Below are positions 22,478 through 30,747 of a stretch of DNA of 34,972 nt, piece by piece. Position 1 is the stretch's first letter. Each line of letters opens with the position of its first letter. Under the pieces are notes generated by a model, which saw only the letters and a program-made list of their open reading frames with translations, did no database searches and was not told where the DNA came from. The DNA is from Clostridia bacterium. Its GTDB lineage: Bacteria; Bacillota; Clostridia; Oscillospirales; Acutalibacteraceae. Position numbers and translations under genes: made by a program. The stretch is taken from NCBI GenBank assembly GCA_017442225.1, contig JAFSAR010000011.1, positions 1 through 34,972 of the forward strand. Reading direction: 5' to 3'.

Positions 22478-23500
22478 TTAACCCGTAATACCAACACGGT
22501 CAATACTTTCAACAAAGCCACGCTGTACTATCATATAGAATATAAGCATAGGCGTAATGAACAGCAAGCACGCCGCCATAATGGCAGACGCATATTGCGG
22601 TGTTCCGTGAGCAAGGGTATATATAGCATTGAGAAAGTTATCAATATCACCCAACGTAACAGCAAGCGTAGAATCTGTTCGAAGATAGATACCTGCAAGC
22701 AGCGAGTCATTCCAATGCCAGATAAGCGAAAATACCGAAACGGTAATAAATACAACGCTTGAGGACGGAACGGCAATGCGCAAGAAGGTCTTGAACGGAC
22801 CTGCGCCATCAACCCACGCAGCCTCTTCAAGCTCACGCGGAAGACCTGTAAAGAACTGGATGTATATGTAAATCAAAACACCTGAACGCAAGCCAATGCC
22901 TAAAACCGACGGCAACCACATTGTAAGCAGCGAATCGCTTATATCGGGCGTAACATTAAAGCCTGACCAATCAGCTCCAAACAGACTGCCAATCCAGTTA
23001 ACAAGCGCCTCTATACCGTGACCTATGTATAAAAAGTCGATGTTGGTAAAGTTTACGCTGCGGGGCACAAGCAAAAGCATATCGGGCATAAGAATTGTCA
23101 AAAACAAAATACCTGTAAGTATCTTTTTGCCCTTAAAGTTAAATCTTGCAAAGCCGTAGCCAATAACAGCGCAGGACGCAACCGAAAGCAATGCGCTTAC
23201 AACTTCATATTTGATTGTATTAAAAAACGCATCAATATAATCAAGCGCATAAAACGCTTTTCCAAAGTTATCCTTTATCGCAAACTCGGTAGGAATCCAT
23301 ACACGTGTACCGTTTGTAAAAGTGGTAGGCGCAGAGATTGTCGTAACTATCATATAAAGTAATGGATATATGATAATAAAGCCGATAGACATCAAAAGCA
23401 AAAATCTGAAAATAGCATACACTACGCTGCCGCCTACTTTTGTGTATTTCAGCGCTCTAAGACGGTCGGCTTCAGAAATATTTTTAAATGGATTTTTCAT
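22478..23500 (-). CDS. Carbohydrate ABC transporter permease (MalG/LplC-type)
   Basis: This 340-residue inner membrane permease has six hydrophobic segments and the cytoplasmic EAA loop that docks the ATPase: ELEEAAWVDGAGPFKTFLRI (about residues 230-249). An extra loop of about 50 residues with NWIGSLFGADWSG after the third transmembrane segment makes it longer than the usual 270-300. It is the last gene of the operon; AGGAGG lies about 11 nt before the ATG, and the partner permease ends 20 nt upstream. It forms the heteromeric channel with that partner and needs an ATPase not encoded here. Confidence 0.93.
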   Translation of the reverse strand: MKNPFKNISEADRLRALKYTKVGGSVVYAIFRFLLLMSIGFIIIYPLLYMIVTTISAPTTFTNGTRVWIPTEFAIKDNFGKAFYALDYIDAFFNTIKYEVVSALLSVASCAVIGYGFARFNFKGKKILTGILFLTILMPDMLLLVPRSVNFTNIDFLYIGHGIEALVNWIGSLFGADWSGFNVTPDISDSLLTMWLPSVLGIGLRSGVLIYIYIQFFTGLPRELEEAAWVDGAGPFKTFLRIAVPSSSVVFITVSVFSLIWHWNDSLLAGIYLRTDSTLAVTLGDIDNFLNAIYTLAHGTPQYASAIMAACLLFITPMLIFYMIVQRGFVESIDRVGITG

Positions 23501-23520
23501 TTTAATTTCAGCCTCCTATC

Positions 23521-24426
23521 TTATGATTCATAGCGTTTAACAACAAACTTGGTAAACAAGAATATTATGATACCCATTATTGCCGCAACAATAATAAAGT
23601 AGAACCAAATCATAGCCGACGGAATATCGTACTGCGTGCCTCGTATCTTGAGATATACCTGCTCGATAAGGGGATTACGCTCGTTGATAAACAACTCAAC
23701 CATTGTAAAAATACCTACCAGCAAGGTAATTCGCGAAAGCATCGGGAAAGTGATAAACCAAAATTCCTCCCACTTGGTAGCGCCCTCAACCTTTGACGCT
23801 TCATAAAGCGTGGCAGGGATTGACTGCAGACCTGAAAGAAACAGAACTATCTGTATACCGCAAGACCAGATAAGGTTAAAAATATTGTTGATAGCTGTTG
23901 AAACAAATTTTGCAATTTCTGCGCTAAAGTTAAACGCATTGGTCAAATCCTCAACCTTAATAAGTCCCGATGACATACCCGCCGAAGCGCCCATATCGGT
24001 AAGGCTTTCATCAGTGGTGGTGAATATCATTTTCATAACGTAGCCCGAAGCAATTATAACAGGCAAAAAGTAGAGCGCTCTGAAAAAGATACGACCGCGG
24101 AACTTTTGATTAAGCATCATTGCCAGAATAAGACTAAGTACCAAAATTATAGGCAAGGAATATGCCATTTCTGTCAAAGACTCGGTAAGCAGCTTTGTGT
24201 AGTTTGGGTCACGCTTTAACAGCTCAATGTAGTTTTCAAGACCCACCCACGTGGTCTGCACACCACCCGAGGTAACAACAACAGAAGAAAAAGAATAAAT
24301 TACAGATTGTATAATCGGAATAAAGAAAAATACTATCAAACCGATTATCCACGGCAAAACAAACATTAAACCATAACGGGCTTTTAATTCCTCTATGCCG
24401 TGACCTTTTTTAAGCTTGGTCTTCAT
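23521..24426 (-). CDS. Sugar ABC transporter permease (MalF/UgpA-type)
   Basis: This 301-residue permease has six transmembrane segments, the first being FVLPWIIGLIVFFFIPIIQS, and an EAA loop LYEASKVEGATKWEEFWFIT. I start it at the ATG at 24426, which overlaps the DUF5696 stop by one base (TAATG) and has AGGAGGTG 7 nt upstream; the longer frame from 24468 runs through that ribosome binding site and is rejected. The periplasmic-side loop between segments 3 and 4 (TTDESLTDMGASAGMSSGL) is longer than in MalF homologues lacking a P2 domain. Partner of the permease at 22478-23500. Confidence 0.93.
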   Translation of the reverse strand: MKTKLKKGHGIEELKARYGLMFVLPWIIGLIVFFFIPIIQSVIYSFSSVVVTSGGVQTTWVGLENYIELLKRDPNYTKLLTESLTEMAYSLPIILVLSLILAMMLNQKFRGRIFFRALYFLPVIIASGYVMKMIFTTTDESLTDMGASAGMSSGLIKVEDLTNAFNFSAEIAKFVSTAINNIFNLIWSCGIQIVLFLSGLQSIPATLYEASKVEGATKWEEFWFITFPMLSRITLLVGIFTMVELFINERNPLIEQVYLKIRGTQYDIPSAMIWFYFIIVAAIMGIIIFLFTKFVVKRYES

Positions 24427-26678
24427 TATGCTGCACCTCCTGTTATAATATAGCTTTCTGCGCCGCACTCACCCGCAGGTGTTGAAATGGCAGAATCGTT
24501 ATAATTCACGTAAACCGTAACGCCGTTATCAAATTCTGTGCAGTGAACACCCGAACTGATTATTGTGTTTGAAACAATCTTTGCGCCGTTGATGCTGTCG
24601 TAATAATCGGCAAGGTCACCGTAGGTTGCAAGTATATCTTCTTTTATTCCCGAATATACGGTGCCAAAGAAATAAGGATAGTCTGCATCAATAAGTGAAT
24701 TATCCCATTGATTGATAACAGTATAGTTAAGACCTATACCACCTTCGACAGCGCCAAGAATAATTCTTTTCTGGTCTATCGCAAGGTTAACAGACTCACT
24801 TGTCATAGGAACGTAGCCCTTAAATACCATTGAATAGAACGGTACGTCCTCATAAAATGCATAGCCACTGTCAGAGGTTACGGGAGCGTCTGTAACAAGG
24901 TTTGACATAATGGCAGCATAATCATTAGCATCAGTTGCCATAAGCTTCTGTCCGCTTTCCTTAACCTGACTAAGAGCCTTGATTACAGCAGCCGAATAGC
25001 TATTTCTTGCGTTGTAATCAACGCTGGAGTTAGGCTCGCTATAATCTGAATAAGCCCAAGAGGTCAATGTTTCAAGCGAAACACCGCCAATATTCCACTT
25101 ACTGTTTTGCTTTAAAGCTTTGCTCACTGCATTGGTAAATTCAATAGGACGAAGCATACGATAAGCCTTGTCTGTAAGGTTGCTTCGGATAGCCTTATCG
25201 GTAACATACTGCTCGGCTTTGACAATACCGCTGTTCATAACAGCGTCGCCGTAGTGCGAGAAGCCGCTACCCGAAGAATTAAATCTAACAAGGTCGTAAT
25301 CAAAGTAGAGGTCTACTCCGCCTTCGTCACACAGTGAAGAAAGATTTTTCAGCTTTGCAACAGAGCCTATATTCTTACTTACGGTGAAATTGCCACCGAT
25401 TTTACCGATATCAACACCCGTAGAGCCAAAGCCCTTAAGCTTTATAGAAAGACTGTCAATACTTTCGGATAACTCGGAAATAATTGAGCCCGCCTGATCC
25501 ACGGTAGTGGTTGCATAAACGGTATCGTACGGCACGCCGAGGAAGGATTTTGTGATCTGGGTACCGCCAATAAGGCTTATACTCATTGCCTTTTCCTCAC
25601 CCGTTTTGACAAGTCCCTTTTCACTAACTAAATAATCACGGTAGATATCAGCCATTGTATTGTAGTTAGCGTTTTCGCCACTAAGCGGATAAAAACGGAT
25701 AGAAAATATACCCTCAATCATATTTTCGGGATATATATTTGCAAAATATGTCTGTCTAAAGGTTCTCGCCTGATGATTTGTATAGCCACGCAGCTGGAAA
25801 GACGGATATATTGCAGAAAACTGATATGAGGTGCTGCCGACTACAGCGTTCAAAAGCGCAGTCTCAGCGCCGTTGTCGATAATTGTAAATCCGCCCTTGT
25901 CACCGTTTTTGTAGCCGCAAACGGGCATACGCAACGACTTTTCGTCACTTGGAATGTATTTATCCTCCATAGTATAGTCGTCACCATAGACGTAAGCGCT
26001 GTATTTAAGACCCTGTTCGTTATATGAATCAACGTCTATCAACGCACCTGAACCCGACGGGATAAACAAATACGAATTTTCAGAATCGTTTTCAACAGAA
26101 TTAAGGAACGGTGCCAGCGATACGTAGGTTATACGCAACTCGTTTTCCTGAATTTTTGTAGAGTCAATCGAAATGCTCAAATAATCGTCCTTAAGCACGT
26201 AATCAACAGGAATCATAAACTGCTGACCGTCAAAATAATACTCGATTGTCACGCCGTTTTCAATTTTTTTAACAACAATACGTCCGCTCTCTACAGCATC
26301 TACCTTACTCACAACACTGTAGTTACCGCCGCCGCGGATTTCAGTATCCATATAGCCAACCTCTATAGGAGATTGTGTAAATGAATGAGCGCCGATTGGC
26401 ATGCCAAAATCGTCATACTGCACTTCGCCCGCAGACTTTGGACACAAATCCCATTTTGTTCCGCTGGAAAGCTCAACAAGTCTGACACTGCCTGAATCTG
26501 CTACATATTCCATTGCATACTTGCTGTTTTGAGCAAGTATCTCTCCGTCAGATAAAACTGAGGTTGCAATATCAGCGTCAAAAGCCTTTTGCGCGGGTGT
26601 AAAACCACCGTCACCGCAAGCCGTAAGGCTAAAAAGGAGGAGCAGACAAAGAATTATACAAAAAATACGTTTTTTCAT
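24426..26678 (-). CDS. DUF5696 domain-containing lipoprotein
   Basis: This 750-residue lipoprotein has a signal peptide with lipobox LTAC (C21). An N-terminal beta-rich half (about 40-330) is followed by an alpha/beta part (about 360-700) that looks like a TIM barrel (SLIGGTQITKSFLGVPYD, GGVDLYFDYDLVRF, QKLMATDANDYAA), and a beta-type C-terminus (FDNGVTVYVNYNDSA). The DUF5696 name is recalled from similar Firmicutes proteins that sit with carbohydrate importers; I cannot check it here. Barrel architecture plus the VNY C-terminal sheet resemble glycoside hydrolases of clan-D or GH101-like type, so a surface glycosidase is a fair guess, not a finding. It has a strong AAGGAGG site, lies 15 nt after the propeller-Yip1 gene, and is translationally coupled to the next permease. 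Confidence 0.75.
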   Translation of the reverse strand: MKKRIFCIILCLLLLFSLTACGDGGFTPAQKAFDADIATSVLSDGEILAQNSKYAMEYVADSGSVRLVELSSGTKWDLCPKSAGEVQYDDFGMPIGAHSFTQSPIEVGYMDTEIRGGGNYSVVSKVDAVESGRIVVKKIENGVTIEYYFDGQQFMIPVDYVLKDDYLSISIDSTKIQENELRITYVSLAPFLNSVENDSENSYLFIPSGSGALIDVDSYNEQGLKYSAYVYGDDYTMEDKYIPSDEKSLRMPVCGYKNGDKGGFTIIDNGAETALLNAVVGSTSYQFSAIYPSFQLRGYTNHQARTFRQTYFANIYPENMIEGIFSIRFYPLSGENANYNTMADIYRDYLVSEKGLVKTGEEKAMSISLIGGTQITKSFLGVPYDTVYATTTVDQAGSIISELSESIDSLSIKLKGFGSTGVDIGKIGGNFTVSKNIGSVAKLKNLSSLCDEGGVDLYFDYDLVRFNSSGSGFSHYGDAVMNSGIVKAEQYVTDKAIRSNLTDKAYRMLRPIEFTNAVSKALKQNSKWNIGGVSLETLTSWAYSDYSEPNSSVDYNARNSYSAAVIKALSQVKESGQKLMATDANDYAAIMSNLVTDAPVTSDSGYAFYEDVPFYSMVFKGYVPMTSESVNLAIDQKRIILGAVEGGIGLNYTVINQWDNSLIDADYPYFFGTVYSGIKEDILATYGDLADYYDSINGAKIVSNTIISSGVHCTEFDNGVTVYVNYNDSAISTPAGECGAESYIITGGAA

Positions 26679-26693
26679 AAATTTTCCTCCTTT

Positions 26694-28808
26694 TTAAATA
26701 GTGATTATTTCGGATATAAGCGTCATAATAAACGCACCGAACTGTTGAATAAGAATAATAAGCATTATGAGCAAGAATACGATTATTGCCATACCGATTA
26801 TTGTAAGCACTGTGGTCCATACAAACTTGCCCATAGTGTAGTCGTGAATTTTAAGCATACCGTTTATAAGCATTATAGCAAAGTAAATGGTAGCCAGTGT
26901 TGAAAGAATACCCAAGAAGCTTGCTTCGACAGGTAATAATACGTTTGAAAGAACGATATGAATTATACCCGCAAGAATAAGAGGCTGCAAGCTATAGCAA
27001 GTAACAATAATAATTTCCTTTATCCTACCCTTACCGCCAAGCAAGGTAGATACCATCCAGTTAGCTACAATCCATAGCACAACAAGACCTACCGAACGAA
27101 CAAGCACCAATATACTGTTAAAGGATGCGGGGTCATAATTTGTAAACATAAATCCGCCCGCAATTGTTTCCATAACGGTAACTACGTAATAAAGAACCAA
27201 AAGCAGTAAGCACAGCGGCAATGAGCCGAGCTTCTTTTCCTTGATATCGGTAAAGCAATTTGACGGATGGATCGCTGTAGAAAGCATAAGATTTAAAGAC
27301 GGATTTTTAATAAATACAATCTTTTTCTTATTGGTTATAAACATAAACGCTATCGCGCCGATTACAAGAACAACCAAAGCAATAAATATCCATGTAAAAT
27401 TATCACTTATGAAATCCTTACGTACATACTCAAATGCAACAGCATAGGTTTCTTTGTCATAACCCAATTTTGCATAATAAAGAGCGTTGTCATAATCCTC
27501 TTCTTCGAGGTAGGCATTGGCAAGACCGCTGTATGCAAGCTGGCTGTTGGCATCCTGCTTAAGAACCTTCTGCCAACCGTCTTTTACCAAATCATAATCT
27601 CCCTCGATAGTGAGGTAATTAAGCTCCTTTACCATTTTACCGTATTCGTTAAGACCAAACACGGTAATAAAGCCCGTTCTCTTATCGGCAACCAAAACCT
27701 GCTCGCCATTGTTTTTTAGAACTATAGCGCAGGCTTCTAAAAATGTACCCTGCTGATCACCTAAACGCATACCGCCGCCAAATACACTTACGACACGACC
27801 CAAACTGTCGTAAATAAAAATCTTACCGTAACGCGAATCAAGTGCATACATATAGCCCTGATCGTCTACCTCAATATCACAAAAGTCCTGCTTATGCATA
27901 TCGTCGGTACTAAGCAGCTTTACGTCACCGAAAATCTGACTTTCATCAAGCTTTAAAATATTTTCACCCGTACCTGGGCTCAGGCGCCTTATCATAACCT
28001 TACGGGAATCAGTGTTGTTATTGGTATAACCGTTACTGGTATAGATGAAATCCTCTTTGTCAACAGTTATATCCACAAACGAGAACGGTACCTTCTTAAC
28101 TGAGTTTTCATACTTTTCAACATTAGGGAACAAACGGTTAGAAATGTTGGTAAACACCGTAGCAACCGTAGCGTTTACCGTATTCGCGCCGTAGAAGCCA
28201 AGGAAGGTTCTGTCAGGCGAATAAAGTAACGCGCCGTAGTAGCTACCGTCACTTACTACGTACATATATCCGTTAGAGTCGATCGTAACCTTTGTGGGTT
28301 TAAAGATAAAATCATCAGGAATCAGCGGTGACTCAGGCAAGGTAATAGTATCAAGCAGCTCGCCTGCCTGATTTATCATATATATGTTACCTTGCTCGGC
28401 AGAGTCCATAGATGTATTACAAACGTAAATTACATCGTTTTTACAATAAATACCCTTTGCGCCGTTATATGAAATCGAACCGTTAATCAAACCAATCTCG
28501 TTCACAAGATTGTATTGACTGTCTAAAATAACGATGCGTGAACTTTTTTCAAGTATATAAATGTTATTATTGTTGTCTTTGCACATTGCATTGATTTCTG
28601 AAAGAGGCTCAATGCCTAAGTCGGTAGGATCAATAAGCTTATCGACCCCGTACATTGACTTGGTATAAACCGCCTTGCTGCTTGTGGTTACACCCGACCA
28701 ATAGGTATAACTGTCAACAGGAACAGCAGCCGAAACAGAAGTCATAGCCCCTGCTACCAAGCATATAGCCAAAATCACAGCAAAAAGACGACATAACGCT
28801 TTTTTCAC
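26694..28808 (-). CDS. Beta-propeller/TPR/Yip1 fusion membrane protein
   Basis: The protein (704 residues from the GTG at 28808) has a signal peptide ending near SVSA, an extracytoplasmic NHL-like beta-propeller (about residues 65-390; repeated strands such as NNNIYILEKSSRIVILDSQ, GYMYVVSD, GYMYALDSRYGKIFIYDSLG), a short TPR-like helical pair (about 405-455), a transmembrane helix (474-494) and a C-terminal Yip1 domain with about five membrane segments (510-700). The start is chosen because the ATG at 28817 directly abuts AAAAGGAG while the GTG lies 9 nt from it. Such YIP1 family genes accompany carbohydrate importers in Clostridia and Paenibacillus, but their role is not known to me. The propeller may bind glycan or a partner protein while the membrane part contacts the permeases (inference). 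Confidence 0.82.
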   Translation of the reverse strand: MKKALCRLFAVILAICLVAGAMTSVSAAVPVDSYTYWSGVTTSSKAVYTKSMYGVDKLIDPTDLGIEPLSEINAMCKDNNNNIYILEKSSRIVILDSQYNLVNEIGLINGSISYNGAKGIYCKNDVIYVCNTSMDSAEQGNIYMINQAGELLDTITLPESPLIPDDFIFKPTKVTIDSNGYMYVVSDGSYYGALLYSPDRTFLGFYGANTVNATVATVFTNISNRLFPNVEKYENSVKKVPFSFVDITVDKEDFIYTSNGYTNNNTDSRKVMIRRLSPGTGENILKLDESQIFGDVKLLSTDDMHKQDFCDIEVDDQGYMYALDSRYGKIFIYDSLGRVVSVFGGGMRLGDQQGTFLEACAIVLKNNGEQVLVADKRTGFITVFGLNEYGKMVKELNYLTIEGDYDLVKDGWQKVLKQDANSQLAYSGLANAYLEEEDYDNALYYAKLGYDKETYAVAFEYVRKDFISDNFTWIFIALVVLVIGAIAFMFITNKKKIVFIKNPSLNLMLSTAIHPSNCFTDIKEKKLGSLPLCLLLLVLYYVVTVMETIAGGFMFTNYDPASFNSILVLVRSVGLVVLWIVANWMVSTLLGGKGRIKEIIIVTCYSLQPLILAGIIHIVLSNVLLPVEASFLGILSTLATIYFAIMLINGMLKIHDYTMGKFVWTTVLTIIGMAIIVFLLIMLIILIQQFGAFIMTLISEIITI

Positions 28809-28839
28809 TGTTCTCATCTCCTTTTAAATATTTGCAAAC

Positions 28840-29763
28840 TTATTCTTTAATACCTGCACTGCTCATTGATTCAGCAACACTGCTTTGTGAAACAAGGAAA
28901 ACTAATATAGGAGGTATCATCATAATACAGGTAACAGCCATTGCCGAACCCGAACGGGCTACACCGCCGGCAGTAATCTGCGTTACAACCTGAGGTAAGA
29001 TTTTAAGCTCTTCAGAGAAAATCTTACCGCCTGGAACTGTTTGCCAAATATCGCGGAAAGTGAAAAGCAATAACGTAAGCCAAATCGGCTTAATAGTTGG
29101 CATTACTATTGACCAGAAGACCTTAAACTGATTTGCGCCGTCTATTTTTGCGGCTTCAAGTAATGCGTCGGGAACGTAACCCTCAATATACTGCTTGCCA
29201 AGGAATACACCCATTGTTGATGCCATAGGAGGCAGAATGTATATCCAATAAGTATCGAGCAGCTTGAGATTTGAGAAAATCAAATACTGCGGAACTGCAA
29301 GTGTATATGTGTTGAACATAAGCGCAAACTGAACTATCCAGAAAATTGTCTTGCGTCCTTTAAACGTAGCTTTTGAAATTGAGTAGGCTGCCATAAGGGC
29401 GATATATATGTATATAAACGTTGTAATAAATGATATAACCACACTGTTGAATATATATCTTGACAGCGGAACTCTAAGGCTTGCCATAAGGTCAGGCAAT
29501 ATTGTGTAGTTGCCTATCGTAGGACGGTGCACAAAAAATCTCGGCGGAAAAATAAGCAATTCATCAAGAGGCTTTAGTGACGTACACACGCAGTAGATAA
29601 GCGGCAACATAGAAAACAGGCCACCCAATACCAAAAAGAGAACCAATGTGATATTACCCGCAGTTGAACGTGTATAGCGCTTGACTGCAGATTTTTTGCC
29701 ACGCTTGTCTTGGAAATATTGTTTTACTCTTTTACCAAAACTCATTGTTGTAGAATTAGTCAT
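28840..29763 (-). CDS. Carbohydrate ABC transporter permease (MalG-type)
   Basis: This 307-residue permease has six hydrophobic segments and the EAA loop LLEAAKIDGANQFKVFWSIV. I use the ATG at 29763, which follows GAGGTGA by 8 nt; the longer frame starts with a TTG inside the end of the previous gene. A basic N-terminal tail (about 35 residues, KQYFQDKRGKKSAVKR) precedes the first membrane segment. It pairs with the permease at 29777-30730 (13 nt spacing) and probably serves the 966-residue binding protein at the head of the operon. Confidence 0.93.
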   Translation of the reverse strand: MTNSTTMSFGKRVKQYFQDKRGKKSAVKRYTRSTAGNITLVLFLVLGGLFSMLPLIYCVCTSLKPLDELLIFPPRFFVHRPTIGNYTILPDLMASLRVPLSRYIFNSVVISFITTFIYIYIALMAAYSISKATFKGRKTIFWIVQFALMFNTYTLAVPQYLIFSNLKLLDTYWIYILPPMASTMGVFLGKQYIEGYVPDALLEAAKIDGANQFKVFWSIVMPTIKPIWLTLLLFTFRDIWQTVPGGKIFSEELKILPQVVTQITAGGVARSGSAMAVTCIMMIPPILVFLVSQSSVAESMSSAGIKE

Positions 29764-29776
29764 TACCGCAGTCACC

Positions 29777-30730
29777 TCACTTTTCAAACATCTTAAGGAT
29801 TTTACCTACAAGCAGTCGCGCTGCCACCATCATAATAAACAGTACCACTGACATTGCGCAAGCATAACCCAATTCATAACGCACGGTTGCCATATCAGTC
29901 ATAAGCGATACAATCGTATCTACCGCATAGCCTTTACTTGGGTAACCGGCAAGCTCAATCATAAGTGTGCTAGCGCTAAATGAAGCCTGAATCTGCATTA
30001 CCGCACTAAAGAGCAACATTGGCTGCATCGCAGGAAGTGTTATATATCTAAGTTCTTGCCAACGGTTTCTGATACCGTCAATAGCGCCCGCCTCGTACAT
30101 ATCGCGGCTTACGTTCTGCAAGCCTGAAATGTTTGAAAGGAATGATACACCCATACTTTGCCATAATTGTACCACGATTATAATAGGCATAAGATACGAC
30201 TCTGTCTTGAGGTACTGAATAGGCTCGGTAATAACACCAATCGACAACAAAAGGCTGTTTATGTAACCATAGCTGTCACCCGCAAATGCTACCTTCCAGA
30301 TAAAGTATGCGTTACCAACAAGGGACGGCGCATAAAACATAAACGAAAGCACTGCACGTGTCTTGGGCTCAAACTCATTTACAAACCAAGCAAGTACGAA
30401 GGAAAGCAAGAAGCCCAAGGGACCTGCAATAATTGCAAAAACAAGTGTGTTTCGTGCGGTTGTACCAAACGTTGCATCTTCAACAATCATTCGGCGGTAG
30501 TTGTCTATGCCTATAAACTTAGGGGATGATATCATATCGAATGAGGTAAAACTCAAAACAATAGACGAAAGTATAGGCAAAATAGTAAATACAAAGAAGA
30601 AAATCAAGAAGGGAGCAAGCATTATAATCATAGGTATATGCTCGGTCAGGATTTTATCCTTTGAAGCTTTGCTTAATTTTTTGGATGCTGCGGGCATTAC
30701 TGCAACATCGCTGTTTTTGTTTTTAAACAT
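29777..30730 (-). CDS. Sugar ABC transporter permease (MalF/LplB-type)
   Basis: This 317-residue permease has six membrane segments (first: IPMIIMLAPFLIFFFVFTIL) and an EAA loop MYEAGAIDGIRNRWQELRYI. A GGGGGGAG ribosome binding site lies in the 17-nt gap after the binding-protein gene. It forms the membrane channel with the following permease. Relatives import oligosaccharides; the exact sugar cannot be read from the sequence. Confidence 0.93.
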   Translation of the reverse strand: MFKNKNSDVAVMPAASKKLSKASKDKILTEHIPMIIMLAPFLIFFFVFTILPILSSIVLSFTSFDMISSPKFIGIDNYRRMIVEDATFGTTARNTLVFAIIAGPLGFLLSFVLAWFVNEFEPKTRAVLSFMFYAPSLVGNAYFIWKVAFAGDSYGYINSLLLSIGVITEPIQYLKTESYLMPIIIVVQLWQSMGVSFLSNISGLQNVSRDMYEAGAIDGIRNRWQELRYITLPAMQPMLLFSAVMQIQASFSASTLMIELAGYPSKGYAVDTIVSLMTDMATVRYELGYACAMSVVLFIMMVAARLLVGKILKMFEK

Positions 30731-30747
30731 AATACGCTCTCCCCCCC

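Noticed and set aside
24427..24468. Longer start of the permease gene
   Set aside because: It runs through the AGGAGGTG ribosome binding site and the end of the DUF5696 gene; the overlapping TAATG start at 24426 is better.
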